Assembly (NCBI RefSeq): GCF_001595645.1
Contig: NZ_LNKT01000001.1
Span: 248,001-312,000, forward strand
Direction of reading: 5' to 3'
Source of the DNA: Sulfurovum riftiae
Lineage (GTDB): Bacteria > Campylobacterota > Campylobacteria > Campylobacterales > Sulfurovaceae
Length of the DNA: 64,000 nucleotides
This document shows positions 16,938 through 25,087 of this stretch, in pieces. Each line of letters opens with the position of its first letter. The first letter of the stretch is position 1. Both the position numbers and the translations under genes were made by a program. The notes below the pieces were generated by a model. The model worked only from the letters and a program-made list of their open reading frames with translations. It was not told where the DNA came from and made no database searches.

Positions 16938-17503
16938 GCTGCACTCTTTTGAAAACTCTTGAAGATGAGAACGATAACGACGACCTCGATGAAGACCAGC
17001 AGGAAATGCAGGTCGTAGACCTGTGCCTGGTTGTCGGTGACTCCGAAATGTTCCACGACTTTGTAGAAGAGGTATGAGATCCCCATGCCCAGAAGATAGC
17101 CCAGCTGCTTGGCCGTATCGAGCCGGGTCAGAAGCGTGTCGGTACCCAGAAGCAGGGTCTCTGCCCTGACAAGGTAGGAGCCGAACACGAAAGTGATCTG
17201 GTACCCGATATAGATGATGAGTGCTGTCTGGTAAGTGTAGGGTACTGCAAGAAAATAGAGCATGGCCATCAATAGGATGAACTCTACCAGCAGGGAGATA
17301 CGGAACAGCCATTCGGCATTGAGAATATGATGGTAAAAACGTGCGATGATGAGCATACCTACGGCAAGCAGTACCCCGCCAATCGAATAGATGGAAGGCT
17401 CCAGCGGGCGATAGAGAATGAAGATGACCCCTACACTCAACCCCAGGAAAAGGGAGTTCATGAATTTGTACCGGATGAACTGTTCTGGGATGATCGTAAG
17501 CAT
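16934..17503 (-). CDS. Unknown multi-span membrane protein
   Basis: 189 aa with about five or six hydrophobic helices (for example LFLGLSVGVIFILY and VFIEVVVIVLIFKS). No conserved motif recognised. It shares an ATGA junction with the cysteine-rich gene, so the two are made together, and the cysteine-rich protein may be its cytoplasmic partner. Confidence 0.7.
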   Translation of the reverse strand: MLTIIPEQFIRYKFMNSLFLGLSVGVIFILYRPLEPSIYSIGGVLLAVGMLIIARFYHHILNAEWLFRISLLVEFILLMAMLYFLAVPYTYQTALIIYIGYQITFVFGSYLVRAETLLLGTDTLLTRLDTAKQLGYLLGMGISYLFYKVVEHFGVTDNQAQVYDLHFLLVFIEVVVIVLIFKSFQKSAA

Positions 17504-17530
17504 GTTGTATTATATCCTATATTGTGTTCC

Positions 17531-17612
17531 CGTAGGGTCGGTTTACCGACCATCATTGACCAACGCTGTGATCTATTATGACTCAATAGGTGGTCGGTGA
17601 ACCGACCCTACG
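17531..17612. repeat. REP-like inverted pair, GTAGGGT family
   Basis: Each arm is itself palindromic: GTAGGGTCGGTTTACCGACC and, 40 bases later, the inverse GGTCGGTGAACCGACCCTAC. The same element recurs at eight other loci in the window. It lies between the membrane protein and the TonB receptor genes. Confidence 0.85.
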
Positions 17613-17624
17613 AGATAAATTTTA

Positions 17625-19499
17625 TTAAAAGCTGTACTTCACTTTGGCATAAAGGCTTCTGCCTTCTGTAGCATAGCCGTAGACCGACTGGTACTCTTTG
17701 TCAAAAATGTTTCTGGCATTGAGATAAAGATCGAGGTCTTTCATCAGTTCCGTGTTGAAGTTGAGATTCCAGAGTGTGTAGTTGCCTGTCTGTACTTCAG
17801 ATGCAGGGAAAATGCTGTAATCATCATCGGACCGGTCTCCTACATACTGTGCGTCCACACTGAAATGCATATTGTTTTCTGTATAGTACTCTACCGTTGC
17901 ATTGAGGATGTCTTTTGCCCGTCTTGGAAGTTCCGTACCATCCTCTTTCTCAAATTTGAAGAGGTGTGTATAGTTGGCAGAGAGGTGAACGTTGAGTGCC
18001 GGCAGGGTATAGGCTCCCTGGACTTCAAGCCCTTCGAATTTTGAGGTACCGTCCACATTCTGATAGCCGCCGATGTATGTCAAAGGGTCATAGACATAGT
18101 CGATATTGTCTTCAACCCTGTTGTTGAAGTAGGTCACAGCGATCAGCTCTTTGTAGGCTGCTGATACATCGAAGCCTCTGGTATAGCTCGGTTTCAGGAG
18201 GGAACCCGGTGCCGGTGTCGCAAGCTGGAAAGCACTTGGTGCATCGTAAGAGGTGTAGTAGTTCGCAGAGGTCGTGAAGCCTTTAAGGAAATCATGCTGA
18301 TGCTTCAGGCCGATCTTGTAGGTCGTCTCATTGTCGAACTCGTCATAGCTGTCGTAACGGAGGTTGGTCTCAAGCAGTGTACTTTCATTGATATTGTAGG
18401 TGTTGGAGAGGAAAACAGCTTTGTTCGTATAGGAGGATTCCGTTGGCAGGGAAGGGAAGCTTGAGATGTAAAGGTTGGAACCTTCGATATCCTTATATTC
18501 GAGGCCGAGGATCGCTTTTCCGCTGCTGTAGTCGTAGGCATTGATAAGAGAGTACTCTTTGATGGTCGCTTTGTAGGTATTGTGAGCATCGCCGAAAAAG
18601 TTTGAAGTATAATAGTCTCTCTCGAATTCTCCTTTGCTGGCAGTGAATACAGCACTGTAACGGTCCATTTTGAAATAGTAATTGAGTGCATAGTTCGTCT
18701 GGTCCGCAGTGGCGTGGGAATATGCGTCGTCAGCCAGGTCAAATGAATACATATCGTCCCAATCCGTTTTGGTCTTGATACGGTTGTAGCTCAGGTTGAC
18801 TTTGTTGTTCTCATCGAAGGTATAACCCAATTTGAGGTTGGCATTCTTGTTCTCGTAGCCGTCATCTTCAGCATCACGGGGAGCAAGTGCAGAGAAACCG
18901 TCTGTCTTAAGATAGCCTGCAAGTACCTGTGCCGTGAGTTTTTCACTTTTGTATCCGATATCGGCATCGATGCCTCGTGTATTGTATGAACCGTAACTGA
19001 GTGCCACCGAGCCATGTGTTCCCTCTTTGGGTTCCTTGGTGATAATGTTGATGACACCGGCAGAAGCGTTGGAACCCCAGATACTGCTTACCCCGCCTTT
19101 GACGATCTCGATCTGTCCGATGTTGTTCGTGGTCAGGGCATCCAGAAGAGCAGTACCGTTTGTGGTACTCGGGTCATTGAGACGCATACCGTCAAGCAGT
19201 ACCAGTACTTTTCCAGAATCCTGTCCTCTGACGAAGAAAGAGGTAGGCTGCCCCAATCCTCCAAGATTCGTCATCTGGATACCTGCGACGGTGCTGATCG
19301 CCTGAGCGATGTTCTGGTAGCCTTTCTCTTCGATCTCTTCTGCAGTGATGACTGTTACATTGGAAGTGGTATTCTCAATAGATTGTTCTGTTTTATTGGT
19401 GGAGATGACGTCGATGGGTGCGAGTGTGACCTCCTCTGCAAAAGCGGTGTTGGAGAGTAATAGTGTTGCCGTGATAATGCTGAATGATTTTGTTGTCAT
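17625..19499 (-). CDS. TonB-dependent outer-membrane receptor, BtuB-like
   Basis: 624 aa. A signal peptide ends at about residue 21 (NTAFA), then a plug domain (about 45-155) with the pattern VLVLLDGMRLNDPS and GVSSIWGSNASAGVINI, then a beta-barrel that ends in aromatic F. Overall it resembles cobalamin/siderophore receptors of the BtuB group. The substrate is not shown; I see no cobalamin riboswitch upstream. Confidence 0.9.
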   Translation of the reverse strand: MTTKSFSIITATLLLSNTAFAEEVTLAPIDVISTNKTEQSIENTTSNVTVITAEEIEEKGYQNIAQAISTVAGIQMTNLGGLGQPTSFFVRGQDSGKVLVLLDGMRLNDPSTTNGTALLDALTTNNIGQIEIVKGGVSSIWGSNASAGVINIITKEPKEGTHGSVALSYGSYNTRGIDADIGYKSEKLTAQVLAGYLKTDGFSALAPRDAEDDGYENKNANLKLGYTFDENNKVNLSYNRIKTKTDWDDMYSFDLADDAYSHATADQTNYALNYYFKMDRYSAVFTASKGEFERDYYTSNFFGDAHNTYKATIKEYSLINAYDYSSGKAILGLEYKDIEGSNLYISSFPSLPTESSYTNKAVFLSNTYNINESTLLETNLRYDSYDEFDNETTYKIGLKHQHDFLKGFTTSANYYTSYDAPSAFQLATPAPGSLLKPSYTRGFDVSAAYKELIAVTYFNNRVEDNIDYVYDPLTYIGGYQNVDGTSKFEGLEVQGAYTLPALNVHLSANYTHLFKFEKEDGTELPRRAKDILNATVEYYTENNMHFSVDAQYVGDRSDDDYSIFPASEVQTGNYTLWNLNFNTELMKDLDLYLNARNIFDKEYQSVYGYATEGRSLYAKVKYSF

Positions 19500-19536
19500 G
19501 GTAATTCCTGATTGATATAGTAATTTCTGTATTGTG

Positions 19537-19607
19537 GTAGGGTCGGTTCACCGACCAATGATATATAATGGTATGTTGAATGGCAGCGGTCGATAAATCG
19601 ACCCTAC
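19537..19607. repeat. REP-like inverted pair, GTAGGGT family
   Basis: GTAGGGTCGGTTCACCGACC is followed by the diverged inverse GGTCGATAAATCGACCCTAC, just upstream of the TonB receptor start. Confidence 0.85.
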
Positions 19608-19609
19608 GG

Positions 19610-19771
19610 TTATATGGGGGAAGGAGGGGAAGTCTTGTACTCTTCTATTTTAAAGGCATATTTATGGTACTGGAAATTACTGTCGACCTTGCACAATTTG
19701 TTGAGTGTCGAGTACATGGCAATGATCGCCAGTGAGAAGTAACGTCTGGTGTAGCCTCGTAAGTGTTTCAT
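19610..19771 (-). CDS. Possible 53-aa protein of unknown function
   Basis: The frame reads MKHLRGYTRRYFSLAIIAMY and on to KTSPPSPI: a basic start, a short hydrophobic stretch and a polar tail. There is no ribosome site; a TAAAAT box ends about 7 bases before the ATG, so the mRNA would be almost leaderless. It fills most of the gap between the TonB receptor and dapD. It may be real, but only conservation elsewhere would prove it. Confidence 0.4.
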   Translation of the reverse strand: MKHLRGYTRRYFSLAIIAMYSTLNKLCKVDSNFQYHKYAFKIEEYKTSPPSPI

Positions 19772-19805
19772 GCGCGGATTTTACACTATTTTAAATAAAA
19801 TAAAG

Positions 19806-19811
19806 TATAAT
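19806..19811 (+). promoter_or_regulatory. Probable -10 box for dapD
   Basis: TATAAT, 128 bases before the dapD ATG, in an AT-rich stretch. A REP-like repeat lies between box and gene, so it would be in the leader. Confidence 0.4.
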
Positions 19812-19828
19812 CCATCTCAAAACAGAAA

Positions 19829-19912
19829 TGTCATCCTGAACTCGATCCAGGATCTCCATCGGTAATTACAAAACCGTTGTAAAGGGGATTCCGGATCAGG
19901 TCCGGAATGACG
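19829..19912. repeat. REP-like inverted pair, GTCATTCC family
   Basis: TGTCATCCTGAACTCGATCC pairs with the inverse GATCAGGTCCGGAATGACG about 55 bases later. It belongs to the widespread GTCATTCCGGACTTGATCCGG type of bacterial repeat. A second copy lies at 44359-44398. Confidence 0.75.
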
Positions 19913-19939
19913 TGGGACAATAAATAGGAGATATAGTAT

Positions 19940-21133
19940 ATGGCAATTGAAACAGTAGCATCGGCAGATGCATTTAAAACATTGGTAGTGGAAGTAACCT
20001 CTCAGGAGGGGTACAGAGAGCCTATGGCATTCGGTATTGCAAGAGTGGACAGAGGGCAGAAGAATGCGGAGAAAGTACTTCAGGCGAATTTTGGGCTGAT
20101 CAACTGGAAAGAGAATTTCGGTTCTGCAGCGGTCTTCATCAAAGCGCTCGAAGAGGCGAAGTGCAAGGTTGATTTCTCAGGCTCCGAATTCGTGGCGACC
20201 ATCAATGACAACTTCGTCAGCAATGCCATGGCAGCCTTCGCTCCCTACCTGGCTGAAGCGACAGGTGATGCACACAAGAATGTCCAGGTGATCAAAACAC
20301 TGGCAAAGATGGAAGATATCGGCAAGAATTTCAGGATCGTATTTCTCTTTGAAGACGGAAATCCTGAATCGGTTGAAGCGGTCTACCTTAAACTCTATGC
20401 ACTCTCTTTGAGAAAAGCAGAGCTTAGAAAAGTGAACCTGAACGGTGCCTTCGGGATCCTCAGTAACGTAGCATGGGTAGGGAATACACCGTACGAACTT
20501 GACTACCTCAGAGAGAACGAGATCGAGATGAAGCTTAACGGGACATACCCGACAGTGGATGCTGTGGACAAGTTCCCGAGATTCCTTCAGCATGTGATCC
20601 CTGATGACAATACACGTATCCTTGAAGCCTCCAAAGTAAGAATGGGTGCACAGCTTGCGGCCGGTACGACAGTCATGCCTGGTGCCTCCTACATCAACTT
20701 CAATGCGGGTACACTCGGTCCTGTGATGGTCGAGGGACGTATCTCCTCTTCTGCGATCGTCGGAAGCGGTTCTGATGTCGGCGGGGGTGCGAGTATCTTG
20801 GGTGTACTTTCCGGAACGGACGGCAATCCTATCAGCATCGGTGAGAATACACTGCTTGGTGCGAACTCTGTCACGGGACTTCCTCTTGGAGATGCCTGTA
20901 TCGTGGATGCGGGGATTACCATTCTGGCAGGAACAAAGATCAAGATCGCTCCAGAGGAGCTTGAAAAGATCAAAGCGGCGAATCCGGATGCGGACCTTGA
21001 CAACAAAACGACCTTCAAAGGGGAAGAGCTTCAGGGGCTTAACGGTATCCACTTCAGACAGAATTCACTTACAGGCGAGATCATTGCGCGCAGAAGTACA
21101 AGAGAAGTGAAGCTTAATGCAGACCTGCATTAA
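19940..21133 (+). CDS. dapD: Tetrahydrodipicolinate N-succinyltransferase
   Basis: 397 aa. The C-terminal part (about 225-340) shows left-handed beta-helix hexapeptides (VRMGAQLAAGTTVMPGASYI, VEGRISSSAIVGSGSDVGGG, IGENTLLGANSVTG). The long N-terminal domain and total length are those of the epsilonproteobacterial DapD type. It transfers succinyl from succinyl-CoA to tetrahydrodipicolinate in lysine and diaminopimelate synthesis, in the cytoplasm as a trimer. AGGAGATATAGT precedes the ATG. Confidence 0.92.
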   Translation: MAIETVASADAFKTLVVEVTSQEGYREPMAFGIARVDRGQKNAEKVLQANFGLINWKENFGSAAVFIKALEEAKCKVDFSGSEFVATINDNFVSNAMAAFAPYLAEATGDAHKNVQVIKTLAKMEDIGKNFRIVFLFEDGNPESVEAVYLKLYALSLRKAELRKVNLNGAFGILSNVAWVGNTPYELDYLRENEIEMKLNGTYPTVDAVDKFPRFLQHVIPDDNTRILEASKVRMGAQLAAGTTVMPGASYINFNAGTLGPVMVEGRISSSAIVGSGSDVGGGASILGVLSGTDGNPISIGENTLLGANSVTGLPLGDACIVDAGITILAGTKIKIAPEELEKIKAANPDADLDNKTTFKGEELQGLNGIHFRQNSLTGEIIARRSTREVKLNADLH

Positions 21134-21168
21134 GCAGTGACAGTGAATAGTGAAAGTGATAGATCAAA

Positions 21169-21408
21169 ATGAATGAAGAGGATATCGATATTCTCAAGAA
21201 GGTGACACTTCTGGGGATATTGAACAAAAAACCCGATGAAAGCCTGAGTGATGTACAGGCGATGCTGGTCGATACAGGGATGTATACGATGAAAGAAGCC
21301 AAGCAGATATTCAAGATGCTCAAAGAAGAGAAGTCTTTGGTAAATGGAGAACTGAGTGTCAAAGGGATTACGGAAGCCAAGGCTGCGGAAGAGATGTTCA
21401 AACAGTAA
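21169..21408 (+). CDS. Unknown small helical protein
   Basis: 79 aa, fully helical and mildly acidic (NEEDIDILKKVTLLGIL, then MKEAKQIFKMLKEEKSL), with the look of a winged-helix or two-helix domain but no clear family. It stands 35 bases after dapD. A long perfect hairpin overlaps its last codons and stop. Confidence 0.65.
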   Translation: MNEEDIDILKKVTLLGILNKKPDESLSDVQAMLVDTGMYTMKEAKQIFKMLKEEKSLVNGELSVKGITEAKAAEEMFKQ

Positions 21409-21429
21409 TCACAGATTACTGTTTGAACA
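21395..21429. other. 16-bp perfect hairpin across a stop codon
   Basis: TGTTCAAACAGTAATC, ACA loop, then the exact inverse GATTACTGTTTGAACA. The left arm includes the last three codons and TAA of the gene at 21169. There is no T-run right after it. It may stop the ribosome or polymerase, or protect the mRNA end. Confidence 0.7.
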
Positions 21430-21468
21430 AGTGAAGAGTGAAGAATGATGAATGAAGGGTGTCGGAAT

Positions 21469-21492
21469 GCTTTTCATTGGAAAAGCTTTTAT
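21469..21492 (+). terminator. Intrinsic terminator
   Basis: GCTTTTC-ATTG-GAAAAGC followed by TTTTAT. A near copy with its flank lies at 21844-21869. Confidence 0.65.
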
Positions 21493-21515
21493 CGTAGGGT
21501 GGGCTTCAGCCCACC
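21493..21515. repeat. REP-like single unit, GTAGGGTGGGC subtype
   Basis: GTAGGGTGGGCTTCAGCCCACC, palindromic, directly after a terminator and four bases before the S4-domain gene's ATG. It therefore forms the ribosome-site region of that gene. Confidence 0.8.
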
Positions 21516-21518
21516 ATT

Positions 21519-21794
21519 ATGGCTGAAACAGTCAAAAAAAGGGAACATGTGAGAGTAGACAAATGGCTCAGTGCCGTCAATGTGGTCAAACGCCGTACGA
21601 TCGCTACGGATATGCTCAAGAGCGGTGTTGTTTATGTCAACGGCATGAAAGCAAAAGCGTCCAAGGATGTGAAGGTCGGTGACAAGATCACGATAGAATA
21701 CCTCAAAGGGCCGAAGTCGTATGAGGTACTTCAGATACCTACGACGAAGACGATCCCCAAGAGTCAGAAAGAGGAGTATGTGAAGGAGTTGTGA
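21519..21794 (+). CDS. S4-domain RNA-binding protein (HslR-like)
   Basis: 91 aa. VRVDKWLSAVNVVKRRTIATDMLKSGVVYVNG is a standard S4 RNA-binding domain (residues 10-45), with a short second half like Hsp15/HslR, which binds 50S subunits carrying stalled peptides. The ATG is only 4 bases after a REP-like palindrome, with no normal ribosome site. It is flanked by a duplicated segment of about 65 bp. Confidence 0.85.
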   Translation: MAETVKKREHVRVDKWLSAVNVVKRRTIATDMLKSGVVYVNGMKAKASKDVKVGDKITIEYLKGPKSYEVLQIPTTKTIPKSQKEEYVKEL

Positions 21795-21843
21795 CTCCTT
21801 CATAAGTGAAGAGTGAAAAGTGATGAATGAAGAATTCTTGTAT

Positions 21844-21869
21844 GCTTTTCTAATGAAAAGCTTTTATTT
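21844..21869 (+). terminator. Intrinsic terminator after the S4 gene
   Basis: GCTTTTC-TAAT-GAAAAGC followed by TTTTATTT. Together with the 40 bases before it, this is an imperfect copy of the segment at 21430-21492. Confidence 0.7.
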
Positions 21870-21887
21870 GTAAGAGGATGTGTGGTT

Positions 21888-22865
21888 ATGGGTATGAAAG
21901 AACAGTTTGAGAGACTCTTTAGTAATGAGATGGAAGAGGCGGAGGCGCGTCAGTTTCTCATAGACCTTTATGAAAAAGGGGAGAGCGGTTCGGATATTGC
22001 TGCTGCAGCTTCGGTGATGCGTGAACATTCGGTCAAGCTGCCTCTCTCTGATGAATTGAGAGAAAAAGCGATCGACATTGTCGGTACGGGTGGAGACAAG
22101 AGCGGTTCGTTCAATATTTCTACGACGGTCTCACTTCTTCTTGCCTCGCTTGGTTCCGTTGTTGCAAAACATGGCAACCGTTCCATTACTTCCAATTCCG
22201 GTTCTGCCGATGTGCTCGAAGCATTGGGGATCAACCTGGACCTCTCTGTGGAAAACCAGATCAAGATGCTTGAAGAGACGGGGTTCTGTTTCATCTTTGC
22301 AATGAACCACCACCCTGCGATGAAACACATTATGCCGATACGAAAGTCCATTGATCACAGAACGATATTCAACATTCTGGGGCCGTTGACCAATCCGGCA
22401 GGTGCAAGAAAGTATCTTCTGGGGGTCTTCGATCCTGCCTATATCAAGCGGATGGCGGAAGCCTTGCTGGAGCTCGATACCAAAAGAGCCTATGTGGTCA
22501 GCAGCCATGACGGTATGGATGAGATCTCTCTGGCATGCAACAGCTCTTTTGCCTATGTGGAAGACAACCGCATTTCCGAAGGTGAGATCAACCCGCAGGC
22601 CTTCGGTTTCAAACAGGCACCCAAAGAGGCGATACTCGGCGGTGATGCTCTGTTCAATGCCCAGATCACAAGAGATATCTTCAGCGGAGTCGAAACAGGT
22701 GCCAAAAGAGACATCGTCCTGCTGAATGCAGCATTTGCACTCTTTGTTGACGGCAATGTAAGAGATATGCAGGAAGCGATCGCTATGGCCACAGAGGGGA
22801 TCGAAAGCGGTAAAGCATCGGCGCATCTGGAAAAGATGGCGGAAGTATCGCAGAAGTTAGCGTAG
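21888..22865 (+). CDS. trpD: Anthranilate phosphoribosyltransferase
   Basis: 325 aa. IVGTGGDKSGSFNISTTV (about 65-82) binds phosphoribosyl pyrophosphate, KHGNRSITSNSGSADVLEAL follows, and NILGPLTNPAG is also conserved. It makes phosphoribosyl-anthranilate in tryptophan synthesis. I chose ATG 21888 (AAGAGGA 9 bases upstream) over GTG 21882. Other trp genes are not next to it. The TAG stop is contributed by a REP-like repeat (CGTAGGGT). Confidence 0.95.
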   Translation: MGMKEQFERLFSNEMEEAEARQFLIDLYEKGESGSDIAAAASVMREHSVKLPLSDELREKAIDIVGTGGDKSGSFNISTTVSLLLASLGSVVAKHGNRSITSNSGSADVLEALGINLDLSVENQIKMLEETGFCFIFAMNHHPAMKHIMPIRKSIDHRTIFNILGPLTNPAGARKYLLGVFDPAYIKRMAEALLELDTKRAYVVSSHDGMDEISLACNSSFAYVEDNRISEGEINPQAFGFKQAPKEAILGGDALFNAQITRDIFSGVETGAKRDIVLLNAAFALFVDGNVRDMQEAIAMATEGIESGKASAHLEKMAEVSQKLA

Positions 22866-22936
22866 GGTGCTGTGCCCTCACGGCACCTTTTCGAGATTGA
22901 TATTATTGTGGTGCTGTGGGGACACAGCACCCTACG
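22861..22936. repeat. REP-like inverted pair, GTAGGGTGCTGTG subtype
   Basis: GTAGGGTGCTGTGCCCTCAC and the inverse GTGGGGACACAGCACCCTAC flank about 20 bases. The left arm supplies the trpD stop codon and the right arm ends one base before the first possible tsaE ATG. Confidence 0.8.
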
Positions 22937-22946
22937 GATGGAAAAT

Positions 22947-23375
22947 ATGAAAAAAGAGATCATTGCCTCATTGCCGGAACTGGACAAGGTCGTTTCCTAC
23001 CTCGATGAGGTATTGCCTGAAAATACCGTTGTCTTTCTTCGGGGAGACCTGGCAGCAGGTAAAACAACACTGACACAGGCCATTGCCAAGGCCAAAGGGA
23101 TCGAGGGGGAAGTGACCTCGCCGACCTTCTCGCTTCAGCAGTGCTACGGCGCAGATAACGGTACAGCTTTATGCCACTATGACCTTTACCGTCTGGATCA
23201 TGAGGAGTTCATGCAGATGGGACTCTTCGAAGAGTTCGAGAAGCCGGGCTGGCATATGGTGGAGTGGGGCAGTGATGCACTTAAAACCTTTTTAGAGGGT
23301 GTAGGGTATAATGTAGTCCTGATCGAGATCGAACCTTATGAAGACAAACGAAAATATACCATAGAGAGTAGTTGA
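22947..23375 (+). CDS. tsaE: tRNA threonylcarbamoyladenosine biosynthesis ATPase TsaE
   Basis: 142 aa. Walker A is RGDLAAGKTTLTQA (about 29-42), then EVTSPTFSLQQ and HYDLYRLD, the TsaE signature. It drives the TsaB-TsaD complex that makes t6A37 on ANN-decoding tRNAs. The ATG at 22938 is also possible; a longer upstream extension would run through the REP element. It ends 4 bases before lptB. Confidence 0.93.
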   Translation: MKKEIIASLPELDKVVSYLDEVLPENTVVFLRGDLAAGKTTLTQAIAKAKGIEGEVTSPTFSLQQCYGADNGTALCHYDLYRLDHEEFMQMGLFEEFEKPGWHMVEWGSDALKTFLEGVGYNVVLIEIEPYEDKRKYTIESS

Positions 23376-23379
23376 GCGT

Positions 23380-24102
23380 ATGCATACACTGGAAGCCAGA
23401 AACCTTGCCAAGACCATTAAAAAGACCAAGATCGTACACGATATCTCTCTGAAAGTGAAAAGCAAAGAGATCGTCGGGCTTCTGGGACCGAACGGTGCGG
23501 GAAAGACCACCTCTTTCTATATGGTCTGCGGCCTGACAGGTGCTACAGAAGGGCAGGTCTTTCTTGATGGTGAAGAGTTGACACACCTGCCTTTGAGTAA
23601 ACGTGCGCAGATGGGGATAGGCTACCTTCCTCAGGAATCAAGTATTTTCAAAGACCTGACGGTCGAAGAGAACCTGCTGATCGCAGCAGAAGCACTTGAC
23701 CTTCCCAAAGAGACCGTACAGCCGCGTATCGAGAAACTTTTGGAGATCTTTAATATAGAACCCATCCGTTCACGTATCGGGATCCGTCTGAGCGGAGGAG
23801 AAAGAAGAAGGGTGGAGATCGCCAGGGCACTGGTGGGAGAGCCCAAATTCCTGCTGCTGGATGAACCGTTCGCAGGTGTCGACCCCATTGCCGTGCTTGA
23901 CATACAGAACATCATCCGTCAGCTGGTCGAACTTGATATGGGCATACTCATCACCGACCACAATGTGCGTGAAACCCTGGGGATCTGTGACAGGGCTTAC
24001 GTAATGCGCAGTGGTGAGATGCTGGCTTCGGGTACCAGTGAAGAGATCGCCAATGATGAGAATGTGAGGAAACATTATCTCGGAGAGCACTTTACGTTTT
24101 AA
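23380..24102 (+). CDS. lptB: LPS-export ABC transporter ATPase LptB
   Basis: 240 aa. Walker A GPNGAGKTTSFYM, the Q-loop PQESSIF, ABC signature LSGGERRRVEIARAL and Walker B FLLLDEPFAGVDP are all present and close to E. coli LptB. It powers LptFG in moving lipopolysaccharide out of the inner membrane. It follows tsaE by 4 bases and ends in its own terminator. Confidence 0.96.
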   Translation: MHTLEARNLAKTIKKTKIVHDISLKVKSKEIVGLLGPNGAGKTTSFYMVCGLTGATEGQVFLDGEELTHLPLSKRAQMGIGYLPQESSIFKDLTVEENLLIAAEALDLPKETVQPRIEKLLEIFNIEPIRSRIGIRLSGGERRRVEIARALVGEPKFLLLDEPFAGVDPIAVLDIQNIIRQLVELDMGILITDHNVRETLGICDRAYVMRSGEMLASGTSEEIANDENVRKHYLGEHFTF

Positions 24103-24103
24103 A

Positions 24104-24136
24104 CATATTGAACTTATTTTTCAATATGATTTTTCC
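24104..24136 (+). terminator. Intrinsic terminator after lptB
   Basis: CATATTGAA-CTTATTT-TTCAATATG followed by ATTTTT, two bases after the lptB stop. Confidence 0.75.
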
Positions 24137-24222
24137 CGTAGGGTCGGTTCACCGACCACCCAAAGAGATACACATGATACAAAAATCATAACAAAGTTCA
24201 TGGTCGGTGAACCGACCCTACG
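24137..24222. repeat. REP-like inverted pair, GTAGGGT family
   Basis: GTAGGGTCGGTTCACCGACC and the inverse GGTCGGTGAACCGACCCTAC, 44 bases apart, between lptB and the next gene. Confidence 0.85.
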
Positions 24223-24240
24223 TGTTTTATGGAGAAATAA

Positions 24241-24996
24241 TTGAAACTTTCTGAAGTCAAAGCCCTTCTCGATGCGGAAGTGGAAAAACGCAATGACATC
24301 AGTGAACTCTCCTATGACAGGCCCGACCCGCTGCTTGTCGCTTCCAGATACCGGGATGAATCCATTGCCCTTATCTGTGCCCTTTTTGGATACGGGAATG
24401 CCCGGCAGATCGTAAAATTCCTTGACTCTCTGGATTTCTCTCTGCTGGAAGCTTCAGAAGAGACGATACGTGCAGCGTTGAAACGACACTATTACCGTTT
24501 TCAGAAGCCTGACGATGTGACAGCCCTATTTATTGCACTCAAACGGCTTCGGGAGCATGACAGCATAGAAAATATCTTTTATACGGGCTACAGGAAAGAG
24601 GAGAATATACTCGAAGGCCTGTGGTTTTTCATCGAGACGCTCAAAAGCATCTATCCTCATGATACACAGGGGTATGGATTTCTAGTCGGGAAGGTACCGA
24701 AAATAAACGGTTCTAGTACCTACAAACGCTATATGATGTACCTGCGCTGGATGGTGCGCAGTGACAATCTCGATATGGACCTGTGGTCCAAGATAGATAA
24801 AAAGGATCTGCTGATGCCTCTGGATACCCATACTTTCCAGATATCCCGAAAACTGGGACTTCTGAAGCGTAAAAGTTATGACATGAAAGCCGTTCTGGAA
24901 CTGACGGAACGTTTCAAACAATGGAACAGTGAAGATCCGATCAAATATGATTTTGCGCTTTATCGTCTCGGGCAGGAGAAACAGATTCAGTTATAA
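24241..24996 (+). CDS. TIGR02757/DUF2400 family protein
   Basis: 251 aa from a TTG with GGAGAAA before it. YDRPDPLLVASRYRDESIAL near the N-terminus and LMPLDTHTFQISRKLGLLKRK in the C-terminal third are hallmarks of the TIGR02757 family. The fold is related to HhH-GPD DNA glycosylases, but no activity is established. Confidence 0.88.
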   Translation: MKLSEVKALLDAEVEKRNDISELSYDRPDPLLVASRYRDESIALICALFGYGNARQIVKFLDSLDFSLLEASEETIRAALKRHYYRFQKPDDVTALFIALKRLREHDSIENIFYTGYRKEENILEGLWFFIETLKSIYPHDTQGYGFLVGKVPKINGSSTYKRYMMYLRWMVRSDNLDMDLWSKIDKKDLLMPLDTHTFQISRKLGLLKRKSYDMKAVLELTERFKQWNSEDPIKYDFALYRLGQEKQIQL

Positions 24997-25087
24997 GGAG
25001 AAATTCTTATAAAAATAGCCTTCTTTTAACCGGCTATTCAACACACTTTTTGTATAATGCAAGCAAATTATTACAAGAGGATGTTTT

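Noticed and set aside
16938-17312. N-terminal extension of the cysteine-rich protein
   Set aside because: It lies in another frame of the membrane-protein gene. The ATGA junction at 16934-16937 gives the natural start.
19500-19939. Cobalamin riboswitch before the BtuB-like receptor
   Set aside because: I looked for the B12 box and compatible stems and found only REP-like repeats and the small frame.
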